DNA from: Flavobacteriia bacterium | Lineage (GTDB): Bacteria > Bacteroidota > Bacteroidia > Flavobacteriales > Weeksellaceae | DNA length: 64,000 nucleotides | Reading direction: 5' to 3' | NCBI GenBank assembly: GCA_015999765.1 | Contig: JAECQR010000001.1 | Location: 372,001 to 436,000, forward strand | In this document: in pieces, positions 62,100-64,000 of the stretch | Numbering within the stretch: position 1 is the first letter of the stretch | Layout: each line of letters opens with the position of its first letter | Notes under the pieces: generated by a model | What the model was told of the DNA's origin: nothing | The model's input: only the letters and a program-made list of their open reading frames with translations | The model's database searches: none | Made by a program: the position numbers and the translations under genes

Positions 62100-62696
62100 A
62101 TGAATACGATTGCAAAATTAAAAGATTTTGTCTCTATTCGGTCGGGAATGGTAGTATCCAAAACGGCGAATAATGACGAAGCTTTACTTACAGATGCTTT
62201 TGTGAGGATGATTGTAACATCTGATTATGATGAAGACGGAAATTTGAGAAACGACTTAGAGGCAAATGTTCTAATGAAACCTTCTATTGAAAAAAATTTC
62301 TTAAAAAATGGGGAAATTTTATTCAATGCAAAAGGCAGACGCTTTTTTGCCACATTATTTCAGGAGGAATATCAGCATGCAATTGCAAGTTCATCCTTCT
62401 TGGTCATAACAATAAAATCATATCAGTTGGAACCAGAATTTTTAGTCTGGTTTTTGGGACATCCTGAGACTTTGAAAATATTTGATTCTAAAATATCAAC
62501 ACAGGTTATGCCTACGATTACAAAGCAAGAATTGGCAGAATTAGAAATAATTGTACCACCAAAAGAAGTTCAGCATCGAATTGTAAAAATAGATCAACTG
62601 AAAAAAAAGCAAGTCAAGATCCAAAAAGAGTTAATAGAACTCAAAGAAAATTATATAAACGCAATAACTTATAAAAAATTAAAAAATGAGCAATAA
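62100..62696 (+). CDS. hsdS: Type I restriction-modification specificity subunit, single-TRD (half-size HsdS)
   Basis: A 198-residue HsdS-like protein with one target recognition domain (opening LKDFVSIRSGMVVSKTA, ending ITKQELAELEIIVPPKEVQ) and one conserved helix (RIVKIDQLKKKQVKIQKELI) instead of the usual two of each in about 400 residues. Half subunits can dimerise to recognise a palindromic bipartite site (established for some type I systems), or it may be a remnant or a partner for a second S gene downstream. It precedes and overlaps hsdM by 11 bases, the reverse of the common M-S order. No inverted repeats for S-gene shuffling were seen in the window. Confidence 0.82.
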   Translation: MNTIAKLKDFVSIRSGMVVSKTANNDEALLTDAFVRMIVTSDYDEDGNLRNDLEANVLMKPSIEKNFLKNGEILFNAKGRRFFATLFQEEYQHAIASSSFLVITIKSYQLEPEFLVWFLGHPETLKIFDSKISTQVMPTITKQELAELEIIVPPKEVQHRIVKIDQLKKKQVKIQKELIELKENYINAITYKKLKNEQ

Positions 62697-64000
62697 GGTT
62701 ACTCAAAAAGATATCAATAATGTAGTGTGGAAAGCGTGTGATACTTTCCGTGGTGCAATAGATCCATCTCAGTACAAAGACTACATTCTAACAATGTTAT
62801 TCTTGAAATATGTTACTGATGTGTACAATGAAAAGAAAGAAGAGTATTCTAAAAAATATGAAGGCAACGAAGATCGGGTTAAAAGAGCCTTGGAACGGGA
62901 GCGTTTTGTAGTACCAGACGAATCAAGTTTTGACTTTTTATACGAGCATCGAAGCAGTCCCAAGATTGGTGAAATGATTAATCACGCTTTGGCGGAATTG
63001 GAAGAGGCAAACAGAGAAAAATTAGGTGGTCACGATGGCTCAAATATTTTTAGAAATATTGACTTTAATAGTTCTAATCTAGGAGATGCCAAAGGGAAAG
63101 TATCAAGATTAAGAAACTTATTAAACGATTTTGTACAACTTAATTTATCATCGTCACATTTAGAGAATAATGATGTGATTGGTGGCGCATACGAATTTCT
63201 GATTGCAAATTTCGCCTCGGATTCTGGTAAGAAAGCGGGAGAGTTTTTTACACCTGCAGAAGTTTCAACTTTGTTAGCAAAACTGACTAAATCTAAACCA
63301 GGATCACGTATTTATGATCCTACATGCGGATCGGGTTCGTTATTAATTAAAGCGGGTCGTGAAGTTGGAGATAATAATTTTTCCCTCTACGGTCAGGAAG
63401 CGAATGGAAGTACTTGGGCTTTGGCGGTGATGAACATGTATTTGCATGGATATGATAGCGCAATTATTCGTTGGGGAGATACCCTTAGAAACCCAAAACA
63501 TAGAGAAGGAGAAAAACTAATGCTGTTCGATACGGTAGTGGCAAATCCGCCTTTCTCACTGGATAAATGGGGAGCGGAAGATCTTTCTACGGATCAGTAC
63601 AATCGTTTTTGGAGAGGAATGCCGCCTAAGTCAAAAGGAGATTGGGCGTTTATTTCACACATGATCGAATCATTGAATATTTCCGGGATAGCTGGAGTGG
63701 TAGTTCCACACGGAGTTTTGTTCAGAGGATCCTCTGAAAGTAAAATCCGTAAAGAGATGTTGGATGAAGATATTATTGAGGCTGTGATTGGTTTACCTTC
63801 CAATTTGTTTTTTGGTACAGGAATACCGGCAGCAATTCTCATCTTTAATAAACAAAAACTGAACAAAAATAAAGTGCTGTTTATCGATGCGAGCAAAGGT
63901 TTTGTCTCTGGGAAAAATCAAAATGTTTTGGGATCTGAACATATAAATAATATCGTAAAGACGTATGATAATTTTCACAACACGATTGCAAAAACGGGAG
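62686..64000 (+). CDS. hsdM: Type I restriction-modification DNA methyltransferase subunit HsdM (3'-truncated by window end)
   Basis: An N6-adenine methyltransferase; 438 codons are visible and the frame is still open at 64000. The start MSNKVTQKDINNVVWKACDT and DYILTMLFLKYVTD are the HsdM N-terminal helical domain. The SAM-binding motif is GSRIYDPTCGSGSLLIKA and the catalytic motif NPPF in VVANPPFSLDKWG. It would methylate host DNA to protect it from the type I complex; hsdR presumably lies to the right. It overlaps hsdS by 11 bases. Confidence 0.93.
   Translation, partial: MSNKVTQKDINNVVWKACDTFRGAIDPSQYKDYILTMLFLKYVTDVYNEKKEEYSKKYEGNEDRVKRALERERFVVPDESSFDFLYEHRSSPKIGEMINHALAELEEANREKLGGHDGSNIFRNIDFNSSNLGDAKGKVSRLRNLLNDFVQLNLSSSHLENNDVIGGAYEFLIANFASDSGKKAGEFFTPAEVSTLLAKLTKSKPGSRIYDPTCGSGSLLIKAGREVGDNNFSLYGQEANGSTWALAVMNMYLHGYDSAIIRWGDTLRNPKHREGEKLMLFDTVVANPPFSLDKWGAEDLSTDQYNRFWRGMPPKSKGDWAFISHMIESLNISGIAGVVVPHGVLFRGSSESKIRKEMLDEDIIEAVIGLPSNLFFGTGIPAAILIFNKQKLNKNKVLFIDASKGFVSGKNQNVLGSEHINNIVKTYDNFHNTIAKTG

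Overview
The window is a stretch of Bacteroidota chromosome, most likely Flavobacteriia and probably a Chryseobacterium-like Weeksellaceae member (inference). Support: moderate-to-low GC; no Shine-Dalgarno dependence; promoters with the TAnnTTTG -7 element; a type IX secretion (T9SS) sorting domain; an S46 dipeptidyl-peptidase; a DNPR-type MurE; and the Bacteroidota version of the division/cell-wall (dcw) cluster. No rRNA, tRNA or CRISPR array was found.

1-18.5 kb holds housekeeping genes in short operons: a glycosyltransferase cut by the window edge, sufE, a heptosyltransferase-like GT9, mannose-1-phosphate guanylyltransferase, a SprT-like metalloprotein, a TolC-type outer-membrane protein, a fused SpmA/SpmB-like membrane protein, a radical SAM enzyme, a prolyl oligopeptidase lipoprotein, a methyltransferase, mutL, a rhomboid protease, an EEP phosphatase/nuclease, two small lipoproteins, a GH3-family enzyme and a bacilliredoxin.

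18.5-34.9 kb is the dcw cluster, all on the minus strand: mraZ-rsmH-ftsL-ftsI-murE-mraY-murD-ftsW-murG-murC-ftsQ-ftsA-ftsZ, followed by a yqeY-like gene. murF and ddl are missing from the cluster. The promoter before mraZ carries two phased GTGGG repeats, as expected for MraZ autoregulation.

35.1-52.9 kb returns to ordinary genes: an alpha/beta hydrolase, engB, a GNAT acetyltransferase, a secreted T9SS Asp-box protein, an S46 peptidase, msrA, a ROK kinase, secA, a DUF2795 protein, a sugar epimerase, a DUF2797 protein, a WG-repeat lipoprotein, a large AsmA-like protein and a small conserved protein.

52.95 kb to the right edge is an integrated mobilizable element carrying defence genes; its right end is outside the window. 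In order it has a tyrosine recombinase, helically phased 10-bp direct repeats, a small HTH (excisionase-like) protein, a P4/DUF5906-type helicase, an iteron-like TTTGTTGAG array, a toprim primase without zinc cysteines, a candidate oriT, a MobC-like protein and a relaxase. Next comes a predicted minus-strand small RNA divergent from a three-gene CBASS anti-phage operon: SMODS-associated NUDIX, CD-NTase and E2-like protein. The operon ends in a strong terminator and is followed by a type I restriction-modification locus, a single-TRD hsdS overlapping an hsdM cut by the window end. The NUDIX-effector CBASS with an E2-only accessory and the adjacent structured RNA are the most interesting part of the window.
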